A stretch of DNA of 64,000 nucleotides, taken from the NCBI GenBank assembly GCA_031308135.1, contig JAHLJT010000631.1:33465522-33529521 (forward strand), given 5' to 3'. Under the pieces are notes generated by a model that had not been told where the DNA came from, made no database searches, and saw only the letters and a program-made list of their open reading frames with translations. The position numbers were made by a program, and so were the translations under genes. Source of the stretch: Acheta domesticus (lineage: Eukaryota > Arthropoda > Insecta > Orthoptera > Gryllidae). Positions 1 to 9,768 of the stretch are shown in pieces (position 1 is the first letter of the stretch; each line of letters opens with the position of its first letter).

Positions 1-2171
1 TCAATAATCACTATCACATGCTTATAAACCGTACCGGGCCGTAGGCAATGGTCCGTACAAGTCTAAACATGCCAATTCGTTCGGGGCCGTCGGAATGATG
101 TGCTTCATTTCCCCCTCCTGGGTTCGATTTCGAAGTTCAGCGCATTCATCTGGAATACAGCTTCCCCGTTTTTCTCGCTCTCTGGTGGGCCTGGTAGGCG
201 ACTCAAATAGTCGGGAATAATATTCTTAGCTCCCTCGCAATGCCTTATCTCAAAATCGAATTGCTGGAGCCAAATGACCCACCGGAGAAGCCTAGGATTT
301 GTGCAATGACACCTATTCAGAAATATCAGCGACCGATGACCGGTTATGATGATGAATTTCCGATGCAGTAAATATCCACGCAGCTTCTGTAGTGCCCAGA
401 CAACACCCAAAGCCTCCTGTTCTGTCACCGAAAATCGTGCCTCACTGCCTCGTAAAACCCGACTCGCAACGCATCTCTCTTCACCATCATCTCCTTTCTG
501 GAATAGCACGCATCCTAGCCCCGTGCCACTGCTATCCGTCTGGAGGTAAAATGTTTTGTCAAAATCTGGGTGGTGAATGAGGACAGCTTCCGTAAAGGCG
601 CTTCTCAATCTCATGAACGCGGCTTCCCTTTCGCGTGTCCACTCCCACCTACTGCCCTTTTTCATTAATTCCACTAGGGGAGCGACGAGCGTAGCATACC
701 CGGGAATAACCGAGACTGATAGTTGCCGAGGAATCCTCTCAGCTGCTTTAGATTTCGAGGCGATTTGATTTTCGCAATTGATTCTGCCTTCCCTGGATCG
801 ATTCTTGTCCCTTGATTATCGATGATATAACCCAAAAACTTGATCTCTCTTCTGCAAAACTGGGATTTTTCAAATTCAAATGCATGTTGTTTGCTAGCAG
901 ACACCTGAATAATTCTTCTAAATTTGCCAAATGTTGTTCGAAATTCTGGGACGAAATCACTAGATCATCCACGTACGGCGTGAGAAATTTCTTAATAGAC
1001 GGGGGCAATTTAGAATCTAGGCAGCGAATAAAATACGCGCCTGAGTTGCGAAATCCGAACGGGCATCTCTTCCACACGTAACTTAGGCCTTCGTAAATAA
1101 ATCCCGTGTACTTCTGATCATCAGGATGTATGGCAATTTGCCAATACGATGCCGTAAAATCTATTGCTGAAAACAAACTAGTATTCCGGAACTTCCATAA
1201 CGTTTCTTCAATGGCTATAGGAGCGTCGTAGTCGGGCACGGTAATTTCGTTTAATTTCCTGGCATCGAGGACAGATTCTCACACCTCCATCTTTTTTTCT
1301 GACGATGACCAGAGGATTGATATAGGCGGTCGGTTTCCTCTCGATAATGCCGTCTCGAATCATGTCTGATATGATTTGGTCTACGTCTGCCTTAAGTGCT
1401 TGTGGTACAGGGTAGCTTCTACATTTAAATGATTCGGGGGATGTAACCTGAATTCGGAATTGGAAATCTGGAATCGGATCATTCGGCCTTACAAAAACGT
1501 CCTTATAATTTTGAAGCAATTCCTGCAAACGGTAGAGCTCTTCCGGCTTGAGATCGCAATTTTCCTGCATCTTCTCGTTAATTAGTCCGTGAGCTTCTTC
1601 CCGCGTAATCGAAAACATGATGGCCTCTTTTGGCTCATGAACGCCGGCTTCATTCTCCTCAAATATTATTACTTTTCCTGGATTCAGTATCACTGTTCCC
1701 GTTTGAAAATCTATTTTAGCGCTATACTCTTTCAGAAAATCGACACCCAAGACTACGTCATACCCTAAATTCTTCACAATGAGACAAGTGGCATCAAAAT
1801 GGTCTAAATTTAACGATAATGTTAGAAGGACCTGCCTAGTGATTGGAGAACTCCTCTTCTTGCCCACTCCGACAACAAAACATTTACTAATTGGAAGCTC
1901 TGGTAAATTAATCAAATTCTTCTTTAATTTTAGATGAAACTCTTCAGATATGGCCGAAAACTTCGCTCCCCGTGTCTATTAAAGCTCTCGCCTCGATTCC
2001 TTCGCACGTAAAATTGATAATAGGACATCTTCGTGCCCTGAGGAAATCATGCTTCTCGTCCTCTGCTTCATTAATGGCAAAGTTTACGCTCGCCGTCCTC
2101 CCTTATGGGTACCTGCACTGCCTGCACCAGCACTCGTTCGATTTCTGGCACCCCGTGAAATCGAGCGGTTT
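1..2171 (-). pseudogene. Ty3/gypsy pol (copy A): protease, RT, RNase H, partial IN
   Basis: Minus-strand pol of a gypsy retrotransposon, cut by the window start. Going down from 2171 there is an aspartic protease region (frame-broken around the DTGSE motif near 1970), reverse transcriptase with YVDD near 980, and RNase H. A short piece continues toward integrase at the window edge. The frame changes near 1905-1980, 1208-1275, about 870 and 674-705, each explained by a one-base difference from copy B, where the RT-RNase H frame is continuous. As in copy B, the RNase H motif that is normally TDHxxL reads TGHRSL. The element is inactive as read, although some breaks could be consensus errors. 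Confidence 0.88.
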
Positions 2172-3717
2172 CAGTTTGCCTGCATTTGATTTTGCCTTCC
2201 CTCCGGCGCTCGATCGCGCGGCGCGGCCGCTGGTGGACCCCGGTTCGTCGCCTGATGCGCCGGCGGGCCTCCGCGTCCCTGACTCTCATTCTGCCGGTAT
2301 TGATTGTTCGGTCGTCCTCCTCCTGACCCTTGACCCATGCGTGTCCTATCGTATTTCGCAAGCAGTAGCTGCATCTTTTCTAAATCTAATGAGTCGACGC
2401 TATTCAACAAGTTCTGGATTTGATATGGGAAGTGCGACGTAATCATCCAAATTAGCCTTGTGTCAGAAATCTGCAGATCGCATAATTTCAAGGCCGCGAT
2501 TTTATCTACCGCGTAATCTAAAAGTAATACGCCCGCTCGTTCCTCCCATCTACCTTCCATGACGCGCCTCTCGAAGTCGTACCGAACCTGCTCGCCCCAG
2601 TACCGTTCTAAAAAAGCGATTTTTTGAAGTCCGTGAAATTGCGCGGAACGGGTTAATAGCGAGGAGCCAGCTCGCGGCGCTCCCTCGTAACAATTGCTGG
2701 ACAAACTTCGTCTTTAAATGATTTTGGAATCGCCTTCGTGGCCTCCATGTGTCCTCGACTCGTCGAATGAACTCACACGGATTCTCGTTCAAATTTCCCG
2801 TTAAAGTTTAAGTTTGACGGTGGCGTCCACGGCAGTGACGCCGTCCTCCCGTCCCCCGTTACCCTGTTGCGGCATCTGCCCACAGATGTCGACTATTTCC
2901 TGCCTCTCTCCTCCCGCAAGACATTCACGACTCCGCTAGTGCTTTTTCATCTGTTCCTCACGGTCCTTTGAGTTACCTGGCGCGCCCGCCTTAATTTCTT
3001 GAATATCATTAGTCACGGCTGCATGTCCGCAACTACTTTCGTTTCTAATTTTGCCAGACGCCGGCACACGGCCTCGCCCTCTGCTTCTATCTCCGTGATC
3101 GACACTTTCATAGACTCGTGAATGCTGCCCATTTTCCCTTCCTGACCACTTAATTTCGCGTTAATCGCGCCCTCGAATTCCGTATACCGAGCGCCTGTCC
3201 CTTGATTTGACTTCGAGGTCTGTCTGCATCTCGACTAGCCTCGCGTTAGTTACGTCGCTGTTTGCATCTAATTTTGCGGCGATGGTTTCAATTGTTTGCC
3301 AAAATTGCTATCGATTCGTTGCAAGCCGCCACGTGCTTATCGAATCGAGATTCCAACCTCCGTAACTCGGCCGCGGATTTCGCCCCCTGTTCCTCAATTT
3401 GATTTGCTAACTCAGAGCATTTTTCAGCCACCTGCTCCATGCTCTCGTCTATTTTTCGCGTGAATGCTCGCGTCACGTTTGCTTATCCTTTCTTCAAATG
3501 CCCCCAATTATTGTCTAATTTTCGTTAATTTCCTCTTTCTGCTCATCTAATTTAACAGTAATTTCGTCCTTTTTCCTCATTTAATTTACTATTCATTTCG
3601 TCAAGTTTTTGCCGCGATTGTCGTCATGAATGCCGTGAGATCGACTTGTGGAACGGTAGGTGCCTGGGGTTGCGCATCATCGCTGGGTCCTCCCTGATTT
3701 TCTTTGTTTCCCTCCAT
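2171..3717 (-). pseudogene. Ty3/gypsy gag (copy A), frameshifted
   Basis: Gag-like protein starting at an ATG (3717) a little inside the LTR remnant. The first ~250 codons are a long heptad-like coiled coil rich in Glu, Lys and Gln. A retrotransposon-gag helical domain follows, with a run of conserved Trp and Arg (RYWGEQ, GRWEERAG). The C-terminus is Gly/Arg/Gln-rich with RGGPPAH-type repeats that could bind nucleic acid; I see no CCHC knuckle. Several one-base indels (near 2620, 2740, 2820-3000, 3200-3300, 3460-3620) split the frame, whereas copy B is nearly continuous. Gag would form the intracellular particle for reverse transcription. Confidence 0.8.
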
Positions 3718-3964
3718 TTTAACTAAATCTGATTCTGTCGCTTTCTGACTTAATCTTTTTTGACAATCCCACACAGTACAACACACGCAAACACAAAAAA
3801 CACTAACACTAAGCTGAAAAAGAATGACATCGAACACAGACCACAAGTTGTTATTAAAAACACATCTCCGATCCATTCACCATTAGCAGAGTTTAATAAA
3901 TTTATTTTCACGGGTACGTAAGACTGGTGTCTTAATCGAGCTCCACGTTGCAAAGCGACATTTT

Positions 3965-4797
3965 TGTAATCTACCCCCCTTTTTTTGAACTGCTGCTTTT
4001 CGGTGGTAGGACCGGTGAGGGATTCTTATAACACAACACAACACAACATTTAAATTTAACAAGAACCATTTAATTATAAAAAAATATGAGATGAATGATG
4101 ATGAAACTTTTTACAGAGATTTTACATGATTTATTACTGGCGGCTTAATTACTATTAGCTGGCAATTAGTGATTGCCATGTTCAAACAAATTACAAAAAA
4201 AAAACAATTAACATTTAATGCCGCTGGAAATTCCCTTTTCACTTTTACGCTGAGGGCGTATTGACACTCTTCTCTCTTGACGTATCAGTCTTTCCGCATT
4301 ATTGCGGTTATAACAACATTACCCTCGTTGATGTCTGGAGTGGCTGCCACACAGCTGGCCCCGGCCGCCAGGCAGGTAGGTGAAGCGGGCGCTCCCCCCA
4401 GCTTTGTTCTGGAGTCGGCCGCCCCTCTCAGCTGCTCCGTGGCCACCGGCAAGACACCCAGCGATGATTGCATCCAGGCACCCGGGGAGAATGCTTTGTC
4501 GGGTGGCCGTGGGCGCGTGCCGCCTCAGCTCGTAACTTCCGCCTCGCAATTGACTTCAGCGGATTCTGCAGACGCGTAGGGCGTACCGCTCCGACTATCA
4601 TCGGATATCGCGTCGGTAACAGATGCGATTAATAAGTCGCAGATAACTGACCGCTAGCTATAACGAGTACTGGCCCTACATGCGACTCGGTCGGACGAAT
4701 GCGTTTCGTGAAGCTCGACGAGCGGTGTCGGCGGTGTCGGTGTCGCGGAGTTCACGCGGAAACGAACTTCCGTGGCGTGGCTTCGAAGTCTATCTCT
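3965..4797 (-). repeat. gypsy 5' LTR remnant (R/U5 side), copy A
   Basis: It starts on the plus strand with TGTAATCTACCCC, so it ends in ...TACA on the element strand, directly upstream of the gag leader. It matches 47460-48295 nearly base for base, and matches both ends of the left LTR at 41283. Similarity to that LTR stops at about 4797, where unrelated sequence begins. The U3 part with the TGTAACGG start is therefore missing, and the LTR is truncated or recombined. Confidence 0.75.
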
Positions 4798-4808
4798 AGG
4801 GAGATATA

Positions 4809-4881
4809 CGGGTCTGGGACCAGGAAGTGACGTCCCCTCCCCCCTCCACCCGGGTGACGTCACTTCCTGCTCCCAGACCCG
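4809..4881. repeat. Inverted repeat, 25-bp arms (hairpin)
   Basis: The arm at 4809-4833 (begins CGGGTCTGGGACCAGG) pairs with 4857-4881 (ends GCTCCCAGACCCG) with one mismatch around a C-rich loop of about 23 bases. Copy B keeps both arms (48308-48332 and 48386-48410), but its loop has grown by a partial duplication of the loop and adjoining arm sequence. It could be a small transposon relic, a replication or recombination structure, or part of an element terminus. Confidence 0.8.
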
Positions 4882-4892
4882 CAGTGACCGAG

Positions 4893-4995
4893 TGTCAACA
4901 ACGGGGTCAACGCCCGAGGATGTCAACAACGGGGTCAATGCCCCGGCCGGATGTGGACATCCGGGGTCATTGGCCATGTTTGACATCCGGGGTCA
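4893..4995 (+). repeat. Four iteron-like direct repeats
   Basis: Two copies of TGTCAACAACGGGGTCA (4893, 4921) are followed by two diverged copies of the form TGACATCCGGGGTCA (4954, 4980). Spacing is 26-33 bases, and the GGGGTCA core is constant. The same array sits in copy B just after its hairpin (48420-48525). Function is unknown; the regular spacing suggests protein-binding sites. Confidence 0.6.
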
Positions 4996-5010
4996 TTTGC
5001 CCCCCGTGCG

Positions 5011-5145
5011 CGCTCTGGCGGCGAAGGCTGGCGGTTGGATGTGCGCCGGTGTCGCTCTCTGGTGGCGAAGTGCGTAAGCGTGTGTATGTGTGATGCGCGC
5101 GCGCTCTGGTGGCGAAGTGCGTTGGCGGCGCGCTCTGGTAGCGGT
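5011..5145 (+). repeat. Four copies of GCTCTGGnGGCGAAG motif
   Basis: Near-identical motifs start at 5011, 5053, 5101 and 5131; the last has diverged (TAGCGG). Inverted copies, CTTCGCCnCCAGAGCGCG, occur beyond the other end of the late-gene block at 14528 and 14558. Copy B has the same arrangement (from 48538, and about 60559-60608). The inverted placement at both sides of the gene block hints at a shared regulatory or terminal sequence. Confidence 0.55.
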
Positions 5146-5228
5146 GGAGGGAAGTGAGGGGGTCGTGAGGGTGTGGGGTGGGGCGTGGGAGGGGTGGGTG
5201 GTGTGTGCGTAGACGGCGGGCGTGCTTT

Positions 5229-5320
5229 CAAAAATGGCTCGGATGGGCTCGGGATCGAACCAGCGACGTGACGAAGAGTGGCGGTCGACGCCCTTACCGC
5301 CTGAGCTACGGCGACAGCGT
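5229..5320 (-). repeat. tRNA-like / SINE head with Pol III A and B boxes (copy A)
   Basis: On the minus strand a box A (TAGCTCAGGCGG, complement of 5297-5308) lies about 36 bases before a box B (GGTTCGATCCC, complement of 5251-5261), and a TTTTT run follows at 5229-5234. Spacing and motifs fit an internal RNA polymerase III promoter. The acceptor, anticodon and T stems do not pair well, so this is a tRNA-derived SINE head or tRNA pseudogene, not a working tRNA. The same sequence is in copy B at 48770-48860. Confidence 0.65.
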
Positions 5321-5622
5321 CGAAGGAGTTGCGTGGTTGTGGAGTACTGATAGTACGCTGCGCCGTTGTCGTCGGGGGCCCCGGTGACGGTGGCGCGCAT
5401 TTGGAACACTAAATAATATATATTATGTATTTCATAATAGAATAGTTGTTGTAAATATCTAGTTTGGAAAAAAAAGAAAGGAAACCCTACAAGGTGGTGA
5501 CAGGGAAAAAGAAATGAAAAAAACGGTAGAATCGAACAAATAATTTTTTATTGAAATCAAATGAATAAAAAATTAAATCCATACAGAAATACAAATAAAT
5601 CGATACAGAAAAAAAAATCAAT

Positions 5623-5954
5623 TCATGTTTGTTTGTTAAGTAATTTAGCGATTTCGTTTTTGATTTTCTCATCCACGTACCCTTTCGTGGCACCGTCTTC
5701 CTTTTTGATGGGCGGCGCCATGTTGACGAGGCGTTTTATCAGCACGTTGACGTTTCCCAGTTTGCTGCACCGGAGTTTTGGAATTTTTCTAGTTGCGTCT
5801 TGACGTCTTTGATGTTGCGGTCGACGTAGGCTTTGTTCGACTGCAACGCTTCATCACGTCGTTTTACATAAACGGTCGCCGTGGGCAATGGTGGCGGTGG
5901 ATGAGATAAGCTTATCAGTAATGACGTCACATCCCACTCTTCACTATCGGTCAT
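5623..5954 (-). pseudogene. Small fibre-repeat protein (Polinton, copy A), frameshifted
   Basis: A ~110-residue hydrophilic protein, last gene of the Polinton late block. It starts at ATG 5954, one base after the RING gene stop. It holds two copies of a motif typical of phage and virus fibres: NKAYVDRNI near residue 43 and ATKGYVDEKI near residue 91. Repeats of this type often form trimeric fibre stalks, so a virion fibre or adaptor role is inferred. A one-base change near 5785 shifts the frame and gives an early stop at 5739; restoring the reading by comparison places the natural stop at 5623-5625. Copy B is broken a little further on. Confidence 0.5.
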
Positions 5955-6460
5955 TTATGACTCTTCGTCGCTGGAATCGTTTATGGAAAAAGGACTATAA
6001 TGAAAGGGGGTATACACCCAGGGTCGGATACGGAAAATGGAAAAATCTTGTCGTCGTCGAGCTCTTTTCCTCGGCATGCCGCCGACTTATCACACGATTG
6101 AGAGCGTCCAGGACCTGTAGAACCGCACCTCTCTCGTTGGCGCGAAGTGTGCACATGACGTTGCAGAGATAAATGTACGCTTGCATAATGCTTCTTTCAT
6201 CCACCATCGACGCCATGATCTCTTCAGCTTCGTGTTCGGGTGGGGGAGGAGGAGCAGGAGGTTTTTAATTTGTGACGACACACAGGACACGTGTAGCCCA
6301 CGTCTAACCACCTTTTTATACACTCAACACAAAAAAAGTGGTTGCATGGTGTGCGTGCCATCACAAGAGGAGTGTCATCGTTTAGACAGATGTCGCAAGA
6401 TGGAGGGGGAGTGTTTGATGTAGTGACATGAACTTCCACAAAAGGGGGTGATGTTTCCAT
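5955..6460 (-). pseudogene. RING-finger protein (Polinton, copy A), frameshifted
   Basis: A ~165-residue protein with a C3HC4 RING near the N-terminus: CDIC, then CNHFFCVEC, then CPVCRH, spanning roughly residues 22-62. RING domains of this kind recruit E2 enzymes and act as E3 ubiquitin ligases, so a role in modifying host proteins is likely. An extra T near 6265 moves the frame after the RING; the C-terminal helical half continues in another frame to the stop at 5955. RING genes are accessory in Polinton-like viruses and are often captured from hosts. Confidence 0.75.
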
Positions 6461-6483
6461 TTTTTTCTTCTTTTTGTTTCACT

Positions 6484-7153
6484 TCAAAGCATGAGACAGA
6501 TAAAAGCAGCGATGACGAAAGCAAAGTCCGCAAGGGTGAGACCGATAATGACGCTATCAATGATGCTATCTATACACTTCATGCCGCACACACACACACA
6601 CTTACACAACACACAATCCCTTTTTAACAGCAGAGGTCCGTTGCCGTGGTGAGAGGTGGTGGTGGTGTGCTGCGTGCAGACGAGACTGTCGTTGATTTGA
6701 CACGAAGGACACTCTTTCCTCGACGGTGCGTCGTCGTCGTCCTCCGAGTAGTGTTGCCTGCAAGGCTGGCGGGAGAGTGATGCAAAAGCGGCAGTTCCGC
6801 TTCGACGGCGGCGGCCCGTCGATGCGCGTGCGTCCGCGATTCCAATGTTCTTTACACGAACGAAGTTCTTGAACACACGGTAGTTTTTTGATGTCTTCAG
6901 GTAGTTTCTCGAAAACGCGCTCGACTTCGTGAGACGGCAGCCAATGGCACAAAATTCGACTGGCAATTGACTCAGTGTTTCTGAGTCGAGAAGTGTAAGC
7001 GTGTAATCGGCTTCACGGAACTTTCTGAAAGCGCGATTGATGTTTTCGCGCGTCTCTCGTTCGATCTCTTGACTGGTGTGCTCCAATACGTCGGCAACGG
7101 AGCGGATGAGCGGATGAGCTGATGCGAACGACGGAGCACTCGTACTGACGAGC
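6484..7153 (-). pseudogene. Unknown Polinton protein X1 (copy A), 5' end fused to deletion scar
   Basis: Not recognised. A charged helical N-terminal half (motifs ADVLEHTSQEIE and READYTLTLLDSE) is followed by a Cys/His-rich stretch and an acidic run (EDDDDAP). The last ~25 residues, up to the stop at 6484, are strongly hydrophobic and could be a membrane anchor. A missing base near 6955 shifts the frame relative to copy B. No in-frame ATG lies in the N-terminal half in either copy. Here its 5' end abuts the deletion that removed the neighbouring genes. Confidence 0.4.
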
Positions 7154-7182
7154 GAAGGCACAGATGGTAACGACAGCAGGCG
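7154..7182. other. Deletion scar: ~2.1 kb lost relative to copy B
   Basis: Copy A passes from the X1 gene (GAAGGCAC at 7154-7161) through a few unmatched bases (AGATGG) straight into the first codons of the integrase gene (from about 7172). Copy B holds about 2.1 kb in between (50709-52810): the start of X1, the VVDLQGF gene, a small membrane protein gene and nearly all of the integrase. Confidence 0.85.
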
Positions 7183-7240
7183 CGTGCAATTCCGCAGCGA
7201 GTCCTTGTCGAACGGAGGTCGTCTTCTTATTCTTCTGCAT
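7183..7240 (-). pseudogene. Integrase N-terminal remnant (copy A)
   Basis: The first ~20 codons of the Polinton integrase survive from ATG 7240 (MQKNKKTTSVRQG...), identical to copy B, then run into the deletion scar. The catalytic core and chromodomain are gone, so this copy cannot encode its own integrase. Confidence 0.8.
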
Positions 7241-7251
7241 GGCCAGAGGAG

Positions 7252-8792
7252 CTAAGCGATAATACCGGCCTTACGCAATTCATCTTCTATTTCTACTATT
7301 CTCCATCGAGACCGTTGTTACCGGCGGCTTTTGAAGCGTGTAAAAGACGCAGCCTCTCCACGAGCGTGTTCGGATCGCGCCAATATTTGTAGTCTGGCGC
7401 CGTCACAAAACGTAGTCCCCTCCCCTTCTTCTTTCGTTTGATCATTTCAGAAGTCTTTTGCTTCGTCTTTCCCCCGCGAAAAGAGGCGAGATAATTTCAC
7501 GATATTTCAGTCTATTATCCTTTGTGTTAAAGTGTAAATTCGGTCTGTAATTCACCTTGTTGTGCGGAAGACAATTCGAGAATCTTTTTGTATTTCTTCA
7601 AATCGTCTTTCGTGACATCTCTCAGATTGGGTCGTTGCTCTAAAAGTAGTTCGAGAAGGCCTGGCTCTGGGGAGAATTTATGTCCCTGAACGGAGAATGC
7701 TTCCTCATCCGGGTAAAGCTCTATGACGGCGTTACCGATGTGAGGTCGCCCTCCTATATAGTACGGTCCGTACGTGGTATCTCCTACACCGATTGCAGCA
7801 TTTTGCAAATAGTTTACCAATTGATCATAATGTTGACTGCGAACATCTCTATTTCTTACTTCTTCGTTCCCTTCTTCCAACTCTGGGAGTGTTTCGAAGG
7901 AGGGATAAAAGACATCGTCATCATATTCTTCTCTTGATTCCGATTTGATAGGAACACGCGTAGTAGAAGGTTGAACGGAAGACGGTGATGGTGGTGGGTT
8001 GCTATTATTTTTTCCCTTTTTTGATGGCGGTGCAGCGCTTTCGAGACGGGCGCCGTGAGATAAGTATCGAGTAATCGATTGCGCATCGTTTCGGCTTCTT
8101 GCAATATGTTCATTTTGTTGCGAATGTTTTCACGTGCCTTCTCCAGCTCCGTTTTCAACCTCTCTTCCGACGTTTCGGCTCGAAGGGGAGCGGGCGATGA
8201 GGAAGGGGGGAGCAGGACGCGATATCTTTCCACGTAAGCTTTTTTTTCACTTTCTCAAGTGCGCTGAGCGTCTTCATGTCTATGTTCGATCTTTTTTTTG
8301 TTTGTTTGTTTTTAGTTGTTTCACTGTCTACGTTTCTTCTTCTTTTTCTTCCTCACGTCTTTTCTCGAAGCCGTTTTTATTTTTTTTCACGCGTCCTCCT
8401 ATTTTAGATTTCACTTTCATCACACCGGCCACACCGAGCGCGGCAGCTCTTTCACCGAGACTCGCGTCTCTGGACTTGACCCGCTCCCACGCTGCCTTGG
8501 CGAGCGCTTCGTCTGCCCTTTTGCATTCCTCACCGCCTTTGTAGTTGTGGTAAGCGATGTCGGGCTCTCTATACACGCTTCGTCCAAAGGGTTAATACCA
8601 CGGTCGCCTCTTTGCAGTCTTTTCATGAGCTTCGTACCGGTCCGCAAAATTGGTAACCACCGGGAAGGTGAACTTCAAAGGGAAGTATGTCTATCGCCCG
8701 ATTCAGCATCCGTCCTATAAATTCTCTTCCGCGATAGTGTCGCCCCTCCGTCGCGTTCCCGCGGCATTGAAATGCTGTCGCTCGTACACCAT
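7252..8792 (-). pseudogene. PLA2-like + DUF8207 protein (Polinton, copy A), frameshifted
   Basis: A ~510-residue protein starting at ATG 8792, 36 bases after the ATPase stop. The N-terminal part resembles the parvovirus VP1-type phospholipase A2 domain: a Ca-loop like YQFCGPG, then DEAC and an xxIAY helix. The catalytic HD pair reads PD here, so the active-site His is missing. A basic segment (KRRRR-like) and a coiled coil follow. The C-terminal ~170 residues (from about 7800) match the pattern of DUF8207 (YGPYYIGG, then PGLLELL, then a KYKKILELS helix), common in arthropod Polintons. Frames shift near 8630, 8570, 8385, 8250, 8040 and 7465-7560. The virion PLA2 role known from parvoviruses is doubtful without the His. 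Confidence 0.7.
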
Positions 8793-8827
8793 GGCGTAGA
8801 GTGAACTCTATAGCGAAAGAAAAGATA

Positions 8828-9550
8828 TTATATAACCTTAAAATCAGCACCACCATCGTCCGTCGGCACGAGAAACCGATCTAAGCCCGATCGGTATTCA
8901 CCGTTACGAAGCGCACTCGGTTTACATATCACCGCAAAAGCAAAACGGTCGGTGTTCCACACGTTGGAGCACATCGCCTTAAAATCGTTGAAGGTCTTAA
9001 AATCGTTTCCGACGTGTTCTTTGTAGATATACTCGAGGTTGTTATCGTCTTGCCGGAAGATTATAATCATATTCGCGTTATCGCGAATCAACTGCTTGGG
9101 AATTTTGGTGTACCTTTTAACAGAGATAGAGCACGTCCGTGTGTTTATGCCTCCCGGCCGCGAAGTAGGCTTTGATGCATTCTTGTTTTTCTGTGGCGAT
9201 GTCGTCGAAAATGAAAACACTGTCGGGCGACGCCTCGGCTGGCGGCACGATGCTATCGTGCTGCGAAAACGAACGAAAAGGAAGGAGTCCGTCGCAGACT
9301 TGCTTCACGCATGGGCTGCGTGTCTGTGGTGGGAATATAAATACACGTTGCGGAACGCCAGCCCGAACTGTCCGGTGAGAAGCGAGACGACCACGTTTGT
9401 CTTTCCGCATCCGGAAGGTCCCACGATAAGAGCGCGCACGCTATCTGGGAAAAGTGGTCCGTGTCGGCTCTTGTTCTCATCGTCTTGACCGCGCCATAAG
9501 GCCGTCACGTTCACGACGGGCAGTGTCACCGATTGTTGAACAACGTTCAT
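8828..9550 (-). pseudogene. FtsK/HerA-type packaging ATPase (Polinton, copy A), frameshifted
   Basis: Genome-packaging ATPase, the hallmark Polinton NTPase. The Walker A motif GPSGCGKT lies near residue 44 from ATG 9550, and a Walker B-like FIFDD near residue 117. The segment 8958-9089, encoding the region with IRDNANMIIIF and the NDFKTF motif, is present here but deleted in copy B. The frame breaks near 9320 and 9210 and again near 9115, each by small indels relative to copy B. By family it would pump DNA into preformed capsids, working with the MCP and protease encoded next to it. Confidence 0.85.
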
Positions 9551-9768
9551 CGCCTTGCGAAGAAAGAGAGAGACTGCGTGCTACCGAAGGAAACTGTTTT
9601 AAAACACCATCACCATCACCATCACCATCAAAGGAGAGAGGGAGGGGGAAAGGGATACCCTACTCGGTGTGTGATAACGTTAAGAAATAGAAAAAATACG
9701 AATAGAAATACGTCATTTTATTGATCATTAAAAATACAAAGGTGACACATTACACATGACTGTTATGG

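Larger units (their letters stand above)
4798..5622. promoter_or_regulatory. Non-coding control block between gypsy remnant and Polinton genes (copy A)
   Basis: There is no credible ORF here; the apparent ones are GC-rich shadows. In order it contains a 25-bp-arm hairpin, four iteron-like direct repeats, four copies of a GCTCTGG-type motif, a G-rich run (5150-5210), a tRNA-like A/B box on the minus strand, and an AT-rich stretch from 5400 to the stop codon of the last Polinton gene. It is conserved in copy B (48296-49162). It may be the left terminal region of the Polinton, but its mate at the right end lies outside readable sequence, so this is inference. Confidence 0.5.

Noticed and set aside
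4277..4579. 100-codon plus-strand ORF in the LTR remnant
   Set aside because: Lies in non-coding LTR sequence, is broken in copy B and has no recognisable motif.
5229..5320. Functional tRNA gene
   Set aside because: A and B boxes are good, but acceptor, anticodon and T stems do not pair, so only a tRNA-derived relic is supported.
8134..8720. Plus-strand ORFs over the PLA2/DUF8207 gene (and at 54237-54958)
   Set aside because: Antisense shadows, rich in Phe and Ser from the complement of Lys/Arg codons. The minus-strand frame carries the recognisable domains.
9600..9631. CACCAT run resembling a CRISPR-like or His-tag array
   Set aside because: Simple trinucleotide-type repeat in an intergenic spacer; no spacers or cas genes, and the host is eukaryotic.
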